A program made the position numbers and the translations under genes. Below the pieces are notes generated by a model. That model did no database searches. It saw only the letters and a list, made by a program, of their open reading frames with translations, and had not been told where the DNA came from. A DNA stretch of 64,000 nucleotides from Allomuricauda sp. (lineage in GTDB: Bacteria; Bacteroidota; Bacteroidia; Flavobacteriales; Flavobacteriaceae), in assembly GCF_028280385.1 (NCBI RefSeq), contig NZ_JANQLX010000002.1:62001-126000 (forward strand), read 5' to 3'. Of this stretch, positions 17,332 to 26,376 are shown in pieces; within the stretch, counting starts at the first letter, position 1; each line of letters starts with the position of its first letter.

Positions 17332-18825
17332 TTAATATTTGGCACTCTTGCCATTGGCGGCGGTTCGTACAATAAAATTTCTTAAGTCGTCATTGGCTTT
17401 TTTCAAATCTTCCCTTCTCAAATACATCATATGTCCAGACCTATAGCCTTTGAATTCAAACCGGTCTTTCATTCTTCCGCTTGGATCAACCTGCCACATG
17501 GTATACTTTGCATTAAAATAAGTAGTGGCACCATCATAGTATCCGGATTGAACAAGCACATTTAGATAAGGGTTCTGGGCCATGGCCTGTCTCAGATTGT
17601 CCCTGGTATTGTCATTTTCGTTGTTCCAAGGATGCACGGGCCCGAACATATTGTATTTGATGTCGGTTTTAAATTTAAGTTCTTCCTGCAGATAATAATT
17701 TATGGCTGGGGTAAAGCTGTGCAGCCAGGAGGTAAGTTCGGCGGAATAATCTGGTGCCGCACCAAAAAGTTGGCGATTTATGCCCAAATAGCGGCTGTCC
17801 AATCTCCCTACATTATAGCCTCCGTTGTCTTTCAAGAGGTTTTTCCAGAAAAACTGGGTGGGTACGTCCAAATTATGATCCAGAATGTCCTTTTCCTTCA
17901 AGCCCGAATAATAGGCCATTTTCTTGGCTACCGCGTTTCGTTCCGAATCTGAAATAAAACCTCCTTTTGCTATAGCAGGAATCAAGGTGTTGATTGTGTA
18001 TTCCTCCGATTCGGGCAGTACTTCCAACAAATCCTTGGACTGAAGCTCGGAAGGCAATGCTTTATGGTGCCAGGCGGCGGCAGTATAATAGGGTAGATTC
18101 AGGGCGCTGGAAACGGGTCCACCCACTCGAATAACCCTATAGTCGGCTGGAGACACCATGATTACCCCATTCAAATACATCCATTGTTGATTTTGTAGAG
18201 CCAAGGACAATCCCATCACCCGAGTACCTCCATAACTCTCCCCAATAATATATTTGGGAGACCTCCAGCGATTGTTTCTTGTAACGAAGGTATTTAGCCA
18301 TTCCGCCAAATAGGTCACATCGGCATTGATGCCAAAGAACTTGTCTCTGTCCACCTTGTCACCTGTTTCTGGAATTGTCCTGGAGTACCCTGTGTTTGCC
18401 GGATTTACATAGACAATATCCGTAACATCCAGAACGGAAAACGGGTTTTGCTTTACACCATAGGGTTGAACCGGATAGCCTTCATCATCAATTTTTAGCA
18501 CCCTTGGACCAGTGTAGGCCAAATGCATCCAAACAGAACCTGAACCAGGTCCCCCGTTAAATGAAATCAAAAGGGGCCGTTCAGCCCTATTTCTGACATT
18601 GTTTCGGGTATAATAGGTGTAATGGAGGGAAGCTATGGGTTCGCCCATTTCATCCCATACAGGTTGTGTTCCCGTGGTGGCCGTATAGCTGATGTTGGCC
18701 CCGTTAATGGTAACATTGTGTTGTGTGGTAATGGTCGTGTCAATGGGTATTTTTCGATTCTGGGCAAGGGTGAATGTCCCGGTCAGAAGAGCAGCAAGGA
18801 CAACAAAATTGATTCTCATTTTCAT
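17332..18825 (-). CDS. Exported S10-family serine carboxypeptidase
   Basis: Alpha/beta hydrolase-fold exopeptidase acting outside the inner membrane. Signal peptide to about residue 21 (VVLAALLTGTFTLAQ), oxyanion-region motif NGGPGSGSVW at 90-99, nucleophile GESYGG with Ser197, probable catalytic Asp in GYYDGATTYF and His in GYRSGHMMYL near residue 470. All three catalytic positions are present, so an active enzyme that trims C-terminal residues is likely. Length (497) is typical for bacterial S10 proteins. First gene of a three-gene run, divergent from the Gfo/Idh/MocA gene. Confidence 0.92.
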   Translation of the reverse strand: MKMRINFVVLAALLTGTFTLAQNRKIPIDTTITTQHNVTINGANISYTATTGTQPVWDEMGEPIASLHYTYYTRNNVRNRAERPLLISFNGGPGSGSVWMHLAYTGPRVLKIDDEGYPVQPYGVKQNPFSVLDVTDIVYVNPANTGYSRTIPETGDKVDRDKFFGINADVTYLAEWLNTFVTRNNRWRSPKYIIGESYGGTRVMGLSLALQNQQWMYLNGVIMVSPADYRVIRVGGPVSSALNLPYYTAAAWHHKALPSELQSKDLLEVLPESEEYTINTLIPAIAKGGFISDSERNAVAKKMAYYSGLKEKDILDHNLDVPTQFFWKNLLKDNGGYNVGRLDSRYLGINRQLFGAAPDYSAELTSWLHSFTPAINYYLQEELKFKTDIKYNMFGPVHPWNNENDNTRDNLRQAMAQNPYLNVLVQSGYYDGATTYFNAKYTMWQVDPSGRMKDRFEFKGYRSGHMMYLRREDLKKANDDLRNFIVRTAANGKSAKY

Positions 18826-18954
18826 TTGAATTAGTCTTGATCTAAATGTAGGGATTTTGTTCGGAAATCTTTTTATACCCTACTTCTAAAAAAGACTTAA
18901 ATCCTTGGGTTTGGTTCTTAATCCCTAACTTTAACTGAGCTCAAATTATTCGCA

Positions 18955-20085
18955 ATGAAATCTATTACTAGAAGGAAATTCAACACAACATTGGTAAAAG
19001 GAGTGGGAGCAGCGACCGTGTTGGGATCATCGGCTGTTTTGATGGCACAAAATAGGGGACGTAACCCCAAAAAGCTTGGGGTTGCCCTCGTGGGGCTTGG
19101 TAGCTATAGTACCTACCAGCTAGCTCCCGCCTTGGAAGAAACCGAACATTGTTATTTGGCTGGTATTGTCACTGGCACCCCGAGCAAAGCCACGTCCTGG
19201 GCTTCCAAATACAATATTCCCAAGGAAAACATCTATGATTATGAAAATTTTGATGCTATTTCCAAAAACGATGCCATTGATGTGGTCTATGTGGTGCTTC
19301 CCAATAGCATGCACGCCGATTTCAGTATAAGAGCCGCCAAAGCAGGGAAACATGTAATTTGTGAGAAACCGATGGCGGTTACGGTGGAGGAATGCGATGC
19401 CATTATCCAGGCCTGTAAAGATGCAGGGGTCAAACTTGGAATGGGGTATAGATTGCACTCGGAACCTTACACCCAAGAGGTAAAAAAATATGTTGCTAAG
19501 CAGACTTTTGGGAAGGTACATTACATTTCGGCTGAAGCAGGATACAGGTCCCTTTCCAATCCAAAACAATGGCGATTGAATAAAGACCTCTCCGGCGGTG
19601 GTGCATTGATGAACATGGGGGTCTATGCCATACAAAGTGCCATTTATGGCACTGGTGAAAATCCAATTTCGGTTACGGCACAGGAATTTAGTACCCGACC
19701 TGAATACTTTAAGGAAACTGATGAAACCATTACGGCCCAGTTCGAATTTGCCAGTGGGGCAACTGGTAATATTATGACTTCTCACAATATTAGAGCCAAT
19801 AGGCTTTTTGCATCCTGCGAAAGGGGTTGGTTTGAGTTGGACCCAGCCAGCACTTACATTCCGTTGGCGGGAAGAACATCCAGGGGCGAACTACACTTTA
19901 AACAGGAAAGTCAACAAAAACTGCAAATGGACGATTTCGCCAAACACCTGCTTTATGATGAACCAAATCTGGCTCCCGGTGAAATGGGAAAACGTGATAT
20001 GATCATTGTTGAAGCCATATACGAATCCATTGCAAAGGGAGGTCAAAAAATTAAACTGGACCTCCCCACAGGTTATGGCATGTAA
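18955..20085 (+). CDS. Tat-exported Gfo/Idh/MocA-family oxidoreductase
   Basis: NAD(P)-dependent sugar-type dehydrogenase. The N-terminus TRRKFNTTLVKGVGAATVLG is a twin-arginine signal, so the protein should be folded with its cofactor and exported to the periplasm. The Rossmann motif ALVGLGSYSTYQLAPAL and the catalytic-region motif CEKPMAV follow, then the C-terminal alpha/beta domain with ADxGYR-like AEAGYRSL and GGGALMNMGVY. It resembles the glucose-fructose oxidoreductase branch. 376 residues, complete. The substrate is unknown. Confidence 0.9.
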   Translation: MKSITRRKFNTTLVKGVGAATVLGSSAVLMAQNRGRNPKKLGVALVGLGSYSTYQLAPALEETEHCYLAGIVTGTPSKATSWASKYNIPKENIYDYENFDAISKNDAIDVVYVVLPNSMHADFSIRAAKAGKHVICEKPMAVTVEECDAIIQACKDAGVKLGMGYRLHSEPYTQEVKKYVAKQTFGKVHYISAEAGYRSLSNPKQWRLNKDLSGGGALMNMGVYAIQSAIYGTGENPISVTAQEFSTRPEYFKETDETITAQFEFASGATGNIMTSHNIRANRLFASCERGWFELDPASTYIPLAGRTSRGELHFKQESQQKLQMDDFAKHLLYDEPNLAPGEMGKRDMIIVEAIYESIAKGGQKIKLDLPTGYGM

Positions 20086-20102
20086 AATTTAAGCTACTGG
20101 AT

Positions 20103-21119
20103 TTAGGTTAGAATCTCTTCGATTTGCTGCAGTTCATTAGCTGAAAACGCTACGTTTTCAAGTGCTTGGATGTTATCCAACAATTGCTGGGTCTTGCTCA
20201 CCCCAACCAGTACAGTGGTCACTTTTTCATCCCTAAGCACCCAGGCCAAGGCCATTTGGGCCAAGCTCTGACCTCTTGAAGTGGCAATTTGGTTCAGCTT
20301 TTCCACCTTGCCCAAAAGCTCTGGGGTAATATGATCGGCCTTCAGATATCTGGCATCCCTGGCCGCTCTGGAATCCTCTGGGATTCCACCTAAATATTTA
20401 TTGGTCAAAATACCTTGTTCCAAAGGTGAAAAGGCAATGGAGCCCACTCCTTTTTGCTCCAGCACGTCCAGCAATCCATCTTCCACCCATCTGTCAAACA
20501 TGCTGTATCTGGGTTGGTGAATCAGCATGGGAGTGCCCATTTTGTGCAAAATATCATAAGCCCTTGCAGTGTCCTCGGCACTGTACTGGGAAATTCCCAC
20601 ATAGAGCACTTTTCCTTGTTGGACAATATGGTGCAAGGCTCCCATGGTTTCCTCCAAAGGAGTGTCCGGGTCTGGTCTGTGGTGATAAAATATATCTACA
20701 TAGTCCAACCCCATCCGCTGAAGACTTTGGTCCAAACTGGCAACTAGATATTTTCTTGAGCCATAATTTCCATAAGGCCCGGGCCACATATCCCAACCGG
20801 CCTTGGTGGAAATGATCAACTCATCACGATAGGGTTTAAAATCCTTTTGGAAGATTCTCCCAAAATTATCTTCTGCAGCCCCGTACGGAGGCCCATAGTT
20901 GTTGGCCAAATCAAAATGGGTAATACCATGATCAAAAGCAGTACGCAACAGATTCCTGGCATTGTTAAAATCATCGGTATGACCAAAATTATGCCATAGG
21001 CCAAGCGAAATCATGGGTAACAGTAACCCGCTTTTACCACATCGGCGGTATTTCATGTTGTTGTATCGGTCTTCGGAAGCGGTATAGGAAGTTATACCAA
21101 AGGTGTCGTTGATGTTCAT
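20103..21119 (-). CDS. gpr: L-glyceraldehyde 3-phosphate reductase-like aldo/keto reductase
   Basis: NADPH-dependent cytosolic AKR14-type enzyme. The sequence matches my memory of E. coli YghZ/Gpr closely: MKYRRCGKSGLLLPMISLGL, HFDLANNYGPPYGAAE (catalytic Tyr), ELIISTKAGWDMWPGPYG (catalytic Lys), SLDQSLQRMGLDYVDIFYHH and a C-terminal LVGVSKTQQLLDNIQAL. Gpr reduces L-glyceraldehyde 3-phosphate and methylglyoxal, a detoxifying role. The ATG at 21119 (MNINDTFG) is chosen over the upstream frame to 21176, whose extension has no homologous look. 338 residues. Confidence 0.9.
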   Translation of the reverse strand: MNINDTFGITSYTASEDRYNNMKYRRCGKSGLLLPMISLGLWHNFGHTDDFNNARNLLRTAFDHGITHFDLANNYGPPYGAAEDNFGRIFQKDFKPYRDELIISTKAGWDMWPGPYGNYGSRKYLVASLDQSLQRMGLDYVDIFYHHRPDPDTPLEETMGALHHIVQQGKVLYVGISQYSAEDTARAYDILHKMGTPMLIHQPRYSMFDRWVEDGLLDVLEQKGVGSIAFSPLEQGILTNKYLGGIPEDSRAARDARYLKADHITPELLGKVEKLNQIATSRGQSLAQMALAWVLRDEKVTTVLVGVSKTQQLLDNIQALENVAFSANELQQIEEILT

Positions 21120-21187
21120 TGGTTTTTTGGATTTACGTTTTAGACGCTCCACCCAAAAATAACATACATTGAACAAACAAAATAGTG

Positions 21188-21952
21188 CTAAAATTTTTCA
21201 AATACACCAAGTCCAAATAGGGCAAAATCATATTTTACTGGATCTTGTGGGTCCAATTTTCGAAGGTTTGTGTCCAGTTCTGCCAAGGCCTTGGCGTCAT
21301 TTTGTTTGCGTTTGAGAAGTTTTAGTTTCCGGGCCACATTACCGGAATGGACATCCAAAGGACAGGATAATTGACTAGGATTGAGTGCTTTCCAAATTCC
21401 AAAGTCCACTCCAGTGTGGTTCGACCGTACCATCCACCGCAAAAACATATTGATACGTTTTGCCGCGGAACCTTTTAGTGGGTCCGATATATGTTTGGTA
21501 GTTCGAGCCAGATGGGGCAGTTCAAAAAAAAACCTCTTAAACTCGGAGATGGCTGGTTGCAGGGACTCCCTTTGCTGATATTTTGAGAAAACGGACTCCA
21601 AACCCCCATGTTTCGCATAGATGTTTTGAAGGCTTTGAATAAAATATGTCAGGTCGGTTCCATTAAACGTGCGATGGACAAAATCCTGTACAACTCCCAA
21701 ATCGGAATCTGTGTGGTTCATGATAAAATCATGGGGAGCATTTTCCAACAGTTCCATCAATTTAGAAGCATTGTTGATGATACTTTTGCGGTTGCCCCAA
21801 GCGATGGTAGCTGTAAGAAAACCACTTATTTCAATATCCTCTTTTTTTGAGAAACAATGTGGAATCTGCAAGGGATCGTCCTGAAGAAAAGAAGGGTGTT
21901 CATATTGCAAGACCTTACTGTCCAGAAAATCCTTTAATTCGGCTCGCCTCAT
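21188..21952 (-). CDS. TIGR02757/DUF2400-family protein
   Basis: A 254-residue cytosolic protein of a family widespread in Bacteroidota and of unknown function. Recognisable segments are DPLQIPHCFSKKEDIEISGF, TATIAWGNRKSIINNASKLM, MFLRWMVRSNHTGVDFGIW and DVHSGNVARKLKLLKRKQND, ending in DPVKYDFALFGLGVFE. The C-terminal part is reminiscent of HhH-GPD DNA glycosylases, which hints at nucleic-acid binding, but no catalytic residue can be assigned. Two bases separate it from the ABC ATPase gene upstream. Confidence 0.88.
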   Translation of the reverse strand: MRRAELKDFLDSKVLQYEHPSFLQDDPLQIPHCFSKKEDIEISGFLTATIAWGNRKSIINNASKLMELLENAPHDFIMNHTDSDLGVVQDFVHRTFNGTDLTYFIQSLQNIYAKHGGLESVFSKYQQRESLQPAISEFKRFFFELPHLARTTKHISDPLKGSAAKRINMFLRWMVRSNHTGVDFGIWKALNPSQLSCPLDVHSGNVARKLKLLKRKQNDAKALAELDTNLRKLDPQDPVKYDFALFGLGVFEKF

Positions 21953-21954
21953 GG

Positions 21955-22620
21955 TTATTCAGAAACAATCAGACCGTCCACCATGGTCAGCTTACGGTCG
22001 GCCATATTTGCCAACTTGGTATTGTGGGTGACCAGCACAAAGGTTTGTCCAAATTCATCCCGAAGTTTGAAAAACAGCTGATGTAGCTGGTCTGCGGTTT
22101 CAGAATCCAGGTTTCCACTGGGTTCGTCCGCCAATATTACCGAGGGGTTGTTAATCAGGGAACGTGCCACGGCCACACGCTGCTGTTCGCCTCCGGAAAG
22201 AGCATTGGGCTTGTGGTGATATCTATCGGAGAGCCCTAAGAAATCCAGAAGTTCCTGTGCTCTCTTTTCAGCTTTGGCCCTGGGTGTTTTTTTAATGTAT
22301 GCAGGAATGCAGACGTTTTCCAAAGCCGTAAATTCGGGCAGTAGTTGATGGAACTGAAAGATAAAACCGATATGTTCGTTTCTAAAGCGGGCCAATGCCT
22401 TGTCGTTGAGATGGGTCACCATGGTATCATGGATCACTAGGGAACTGTCCTTTTTGTTGGACGGCAGATCCAGTGTGCCCAGAATCTGTAACAATGTGGT
22501 TTTTCCAGCGCCGGAAGCCCCCACAATGGAGACTACTTCGCCCTTGTTTATGGATAAATCCACCCCCTTTAAAACTTGAAGGTTTCCGAAAGATTTTTTG
22601 ATATTGATAGCGTGTATCAT
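21955..22620 (-). CDS. LolD/MacB-type ABC transporter ATP-binding protein
   Basis: Peripheral ATPase of a type VII (MacB/LolCDE/FtsE-like) ABC system. Walker [10 protein letters not shown] near residue 34, Q-loop [18 protein letters not shown], signature [15 protein letters not shown], Walker [14 protein letters not shown] and the H-loop LVTHN are all present; 221 residues. In Bacteroidota a solitary gene annotated lolD with partner permeases elsewhere is common, and no permease lies here. Lipoprotein release is the best guess. It precedes the DUF2400-family gene by two bases. Confidence 0.9.
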   Translation of the reverse strand: MIHAINIKKSFGNLQVLKGVDLSINKGEVVSIVGASGAGKTTLLQILGTLDLPSNKKDSSLVIHDTMVTHLNDKALARFRNEHIGFIFQFHQLLPEFTALENVCIPAYIKKTPRAKAEKRAQELLDFLGLSDRYHHKPNALSGGEQQRVAVARSLINNPSVILADEPSGNLDSETADQLHQLFFKLRDEFGQTFVLVTHNTKLANMADRKLTMVDGLIVSE

Positions 22621-22776
22621 CTCCTGCCAACTTCTTGAGGGGTGAAAGTAACGAATACTATTGAGGAGACAAAAATTGAGGTTTTAAATAAAGTTTTGGC
22701 TATATGTTGCGACAGTTATTTGGTTATGGATTTGGGGATGATCCATGGATTGGATAAGTTTATTTAAAAAATTACT

Positions 22777-23334
22777 ATGGAGCAAAACAATGCAAATTTG
22801 GATACTGCCATTTTCGCTGGCGGCTGTTTTTGGTGTACCGAGGCTGTTTTTCAACGACTTAAAGGCGTACACAAAGTTGAATCAGGCTATACTGGTGGTG
22901 AAATAAAAAATCCCGCCTATCGGGAAATTTGCACGGGCAGGACCGGCCATGCGGAAGCTATTAGAATTACTTTCGACCCACAGCAGATGTCTTTTGTTGA
23001 GCTTCTGGAAATCTTCTTTGCCACCCACGACCCAACTACTTTGAACCGACAGGGCAATGATGTGGGCACCCAGTACCGAAGTGAGATTTTCTACACCACA
23101 GAGCAACAAAAAAAGGAGGCCACGGCCGTCATTGAAGTGTTGGAAAGGCAAAAAGTGTTTACAAATCCCATTGTAACGGCTGTTTCAGAAGCAAAACCTT
23201 TTTATATTGCGGAAGAGGAGCATCAGAACTATTATAATGACCACTCCAATCAACCTTATTGCCAATTTATCATTGATCCAAAAATCAAAAAGTTAAGTAC
23301 CCATTTTTCCAAAAAGCTGAACAGCGCAACATAA
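22777..23334 (+). CDS. msrA: Peptide methionine sulfoxide reductase A
   Basis: Reduces the S epimer of methionine sulfoxide in proteins, using thioredoxin. The catalytic motif [11 protein letters not shown] sits at residues 15-25, followed by [13 protein letters not shown] and [12 protein letters not shown]; the C-terminus contains YCQFII with a further cysteine. At 185 residues without a signal peptide it is a cytosolic single-domain MsrA. folE starts four bases after its stop, so the two are probably one transcript. Confidence 0.95.
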   Translation: MEQNNANLDTAIFAGGCFWCTEAVFQRLKGVHKVESGYTGGEIKNPAYREICTGRTGHAEAIRITFDPQQMSFVELLEIFFATHDPTTLNRQGNDVGTQYRSEIFYTTEQQKKEATAVIEVLERQKVFTNPIVTAVSEAKPFYIAEEEHQNYYNDHSNQPYCQFIIDPKIKKLSTHFSKKLNSAT

Positions 23335-23338
23335 CTAT

Positions 23339-23938
23339 ATGGCACCATATCAAAATTTAGAGGAGTACAACATCAATATTACCAATGAGGTCAAAGATCG
23401 TTTTGCCAAGATAATAGATGAAATAGGGGAGGATGTTAGCAGGGATGGTCTTCAAAAAACTCCAGAGCGTGCCGCCAAAGCAATGTTGTTCCTAACCCAG
23501 GGTTATGGGCAGGACGCTGCGGAAATTCTGCGCAGTGCCATGTTCAAGGAGGATTATGATGATATGGTGATCATTAAGGATATTGAAGTGTACTCCTTGT
23601 GCGAACACCACATGCTTCCATTTTTTGGGAAGGCACATGTGGCCTATATTCCCAATGGTCAAATTGTGGGCTTGAGCAAAATTCCCAGGATTGTTGATGT
23701 ATTTGCACGCAGGTTGCAAGTACAGGAGCGACTTACCCATGATATTTTGGAATGTTTAAACAACACCTTGAAACCCAAGGGAGTTGCAGTTGTTATTGAG
23801 GCCGCCCATATGTGTATGATGATGAGAGGGGTACAAAAACAGAATTCCGTTACCACGACTTCCGGTTTTCGGGGCCAATTCGAGAAAATTGAGACCCGTA
23901 ATGAGTTCCTGAAGCTTATCAGTTCCGATTTGTCATAG
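23339..23938 (+). CDS. folE: GTP cyclohydrolase I
   Basis: Converts GTP to 7,8-dihydroneopterin triphosphate, the first step of tetrahydrofolate (and queuosine-type) synthesis. The zinc ligands are in [20 protein letters not shown], and the C-terminal zinc cysteine in [32 protein letters not shown] and [20 protein letters not shown] are diagnostic. 199 residues, normal for a homodecameric bacterial enzyme. Downstream of msrA by four bases. Confidence 0.96.
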   Translation: MAPYQNLEEYNINITNEVKDRFAKIIDEIGEDVSRDGLQKTPERAAKAMLFLTQGYGQDAAEILRSAMFKEDYDDMVIIKDIEVYSLCEHHMLPFFGKAHVAYIPNGQIVGLSKIPRIVDVFARRLQVQERLTHDILECLNNTLKPKGVAVVIEAAHMCMMMRGVQKQNSVTTTSGFRGQFEKIETRNEFLKLISSDLS

Positions 23939-23978
23939 ATCGTTTCGGCATTTCATTTGGAATTGCTATTTTTCGACA

Positions 23979-24260
23979 ATGGCTAAAGAAAAAGACCAGA
24001 AATATCAGCATCTTCTTTTGGGCTTATTGCTGGATGGCATTGGTATGCTATCCTTTGCCATTCCTGGCATAGGGGAGTTTTCCGATGTAATTTGGGCGCC
24101 CATTGCGGGCTGGCTGATGACCCGTATGTACAAAGGAAAAATAGGGCAGGTAGCAGGTGTTGTCACTTTTGTGGAAGAACTGGTCCCAGGTCTGGATATT
24201 GTTCCTTCCTTTACCTTGATGTGGATTTATACTTATGTGATTTCGAAGATTAAGAAATAG
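23979..24260 (+). CDS. Small membrane protein (93 aa)
   Basis: Two or three hydrophobic segments (LLLGLLLDGIGMLSFAIPGI, SDVIWAPIAGWLMTRMY, LTLMWIYTYVISKI-like C-terminus) with a lysine-rich start. The residue DGIGMLSFAIPGIGEFSD suggests a glycine-rich re-entrant turn. Similar small proteins appear in Flavobacteriaceae without known role. It lies 40 bp after folE on the same strand and may be part of that transcript. Confidence 0.75.
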   Translation: MAKEKDQKYQHLLLGLLLDGIGMLSFAIPGIGEFSDVIWAPIAGWLMTRMYKGKIGQVAGVVTFVEELVPGLDIVPSFTLMWIYTYVISKIKK

Positions 24261-24279
24261 CCATAGGATTTCTTCAGCC

Positions 24280-25146
24280 CTATTTGTTTTCCCAAGAATC
24301 TAGAAAGTCATCCAACAGCTTATTGAACTCCTCTGGTTTTTCCCAAAACATGGCATGACTTGATATGGCTACACATTTAGCCTGTGGGGCATTATTTTTT
24401 AACCATTTGGATGTGTTATCATACCAACTATCCCGCACCATATAAAGTGCTGGAATTTGTCCATCAATCAGTTTTACAGTTTGGTTGTAATCGCTTATCA
24501 GACCATCTATATACAAACTGAGTGCGGCATATTTGGGCGTTTGCATTATTTCCCCTATCATCCAGGCTTCCTGCTCTTCTGTAATTTCAGATTCCAACAT
24601 CCAATCCACCACAGCCTTGGAATATGCTTTGGGGTCGTGCAGTAGTTCCTTTAGACTTCCCCTATAGCCATCAAAAGAGCCATAAACCCATTCGTTGGAG
24701 GAATCCCCAATCCATTTTGGAGGTTCGTCTATCAATACAACCTGACGTAGGTTTTGGGTACCATACTGTGCCACAAACTCAAAAACAGCAGCACATCCGC
24801 TGGACCAGCCCACAAGAATAGGCTTTTCCAACTTCAAAGCTTCCATTAGATGTTTGAGGTCCTTTGCATGGACGGCATAGGTATTTCCACTTTCTGTTTT
24901 GGTGGATTTCCCTTGACTTCTGGGATCATAGCTTATATACCTATAATTCTTTGCATAGTGCTCCCGCTGATTTTGAAAAAACTGAGTGGACATGGTCCAT
25001 CCTGGAATAAAAATTATAGGCTGTCCTTTTCCAAAATCCTCCACGAACAATTGAACTTCACTGTTTGGAAGGGTAACGTATTTTTTCTGGGCCGAAATGG
25101 ACAGAGTACCCAACAAAAAGAAAAGTAGCACTTTAGTGAATGTCAT
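24280..25146 (-). CDS. Exported alpha/beta-fold hydrolase
   Basis: Signal peptide MTFTKVLLFFLLGTLSISAQ, then a typical small alpha/beta hydrolase: GQPIIFIPGWTMSTQFF (oxyanion region), YDPRSQGKST, nucleophile elbow GWSSG near residue 114, and catalytic histidine in AISSHAMFWEKPEEF. The 288-residue form from ATG 25146 is chosen; a longer frame to 25203 lacks a signal peptide at its start. It overlaps the end of the racemase-like gene by 14 bases, so the two are translated together and may act on the same periplasmic substrate. Specificity is unknown. Confidence 0.88.
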   Translation of the reverse strand: MTFTKVLLFFLLGTLSISAQKKYVTLPNSEVQLFVEDFGKGQPIIFIPGWTMSTQFFQNQREHYAKNYRYISYDPRSQGKSTKTESGNTYAVHAKDLKHLMEALKLEKPILVGWSSGCAAVFEFVAQYGTQNLRQVVLIDEPPKWIGDSSNEWVYGSFDGYRGSLKELLHDPKAYSKAVVDWMLESEITEEQEAWMIGEIMQTPKYAALSLYIDGLISDYNQTVKLIDGQIPALYMVRDSWYDNTSKWLKNNAPQAKCVAISSHAMFWEKPEEFNKLLDDFLDSWENK

Positions 25147-26362
25147 GGTGAACAATTTTGGGTATGGATTCTTTATATTGAATCTGCAGATAATTGTGTC
25201 CATCGGTTAATTTACCAAATCCCTCAGGTGTTATTTCTGGCCGATCAGGACCAATCAATGTGGCAACATCACCAACATTCACTTTTTTTTGGGAACCGAT
25301 GGATAGGTTACAATGACTAGCATTGACATTGACCACCTTATACAGGGAATTATTAATCAGCACTTTGGCTCCGTTTTCTGCACCGCTGTAATAACCATCC
25401 GCCCAACCAATGGGCAAGGTTGCTATCCATTCATCTGTTTCCACCTTATAAAATCGTGAAAAACCAATGGTGTCTCCCTTTAAGAGTTTTTCAACACGAA
25501 TTACAGGTGCTTTTAGTCTATAGGTTGGGTATAATGGTACTTTTTTGGATTGCTCCATCTGAGATAATGGATAGCTACCGTGCAATAATATTCCTGGTCT
25601 TACTGCTGTGAAATGCGATTCCGACAATTCCAGCATAGAAAGCGAAGGTGCTATATGCCGTCGTGCCGGAGAAACCCCAACAGCCTCAAGTTGTTGAACC
25701 AACTGGGTAAATCTTCCAATTTGGACTTTGGCAAAATCCATGGGTGTGGTCAAAGTTGAAAACACTCCGGTAATTTTTATATTTGGAATGGAAGCCAAAT
25801 CGCTGACCCCGTCTAAATTCTTGTCATAAGGCATTCCCATCCTACCCAAACCAGTATCCACATACAGCTCTACCAAAACGGTTTCATTGGTTTTTACAGC
25901 AAGTTGCTTCAATTTGGCACAAGATTCTTTCGAAAATGCACTTAAGGTAATTTGGTTAGTGACCAACTCCAAGCCAAGAGCGCTGTCAAAATCGCCCATA
26001 AGGAGAATGGGTTTGGTAACCTTATTTTCCCGTAGCACCAGGCAGCGGGTATCCTTTACCAGGGCAAAGCCTTCAATAAATGGGCTTTTATCCAATATTT
26101 GAGCCACTTGCACATCGCCCAAACCGTAGGCATTGTTTTTCAAAACAGCCATTACAGGTTTGTTTTGGGCCATTTTCGATATCAATTCCGCATTTTTCAA
26201 ATAAGCCTCTGCGGATAGTTCAAGCCATGGGTTGGAAATGTCAAGGGTGGACGCTGCACTCCCATGCAGCAAGTTTTGGCCAAATGAAAGTTCATTGGCA
26301 AGACCAATACCAGCCGTGGCCATAGCTGTGGTTTTTAAAAACCTTCTTCGGGTATTCATCAT
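25133..26362 (-). CDS. Tat-exported alanine racemase homologue with altered active site
   Basis: PLP-dependent fold III (alanine racemase-like) protein of 409 residues. NTRRRFLKTTAMATAGIG at the N-terminus is a twin-arginine signal, so it is probably loaded with PLP and sent to the periplasm. The PLP lysine (K75 in AVLKNNAYG), YVDTGLGRMG and AVRPGILLHG are kept. By eye against Geobacillus stearothermophilus Alr, the catalytic Tyr265 position is Phe301 (TIGFSRFYK), the His166 position reads STL instead of THF, and the CMD segment is replaced by NASHC. It may be inactive, or act as a racemase or lyase on another substrate. It is preceded by the DUF5916 gene, 14 bases away. Confidence 0.87.
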   Translation of the reverse strand: MMNTRRRFLKTTAMATAGIGLANELSFGQNLLHGSAASTLDISNPWLELSAEAYLKNAELISKMAQNKPVMAVLKNNAYGLGDVQVAQILDKSPFIEGFALVKDTRCLVLRENKVTKPILLMGDFDSALGLELVTNQITLSAFSKESCAKLKQLAVKTNETVLVELYVDTGLGRMGMPYDKNLDGVSDLASIPNIKITGVFSTLTTPMDFAKVQIGRFTQLVQQLEAVGVSPARRHIAPSLSMLELSESHFTAVRPGILLHGSYPLSQMEQSKKVPLYPTYRLKAPVIRVEKLLKGDTIGFSRFYKVETDEWIATLPIGWADGYYSGAENGAKVLINNSLYKVVNVNASHCNLSIGSQKKVNVGDVATLIGPDRPEITPEGFGKLTDGHNYLQIQYKESIPKIVHHDIH

Positions 26363-26376
26363 ATTTCTGATATCAC

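Noticed and set aside
19120..19785. 221-codon reverse-strand frame within the Gfo/Idh/MocA gene
   Set aside because: No recognisable domain, and the plus-strand gene shows complete family motifs and a Tat signal.
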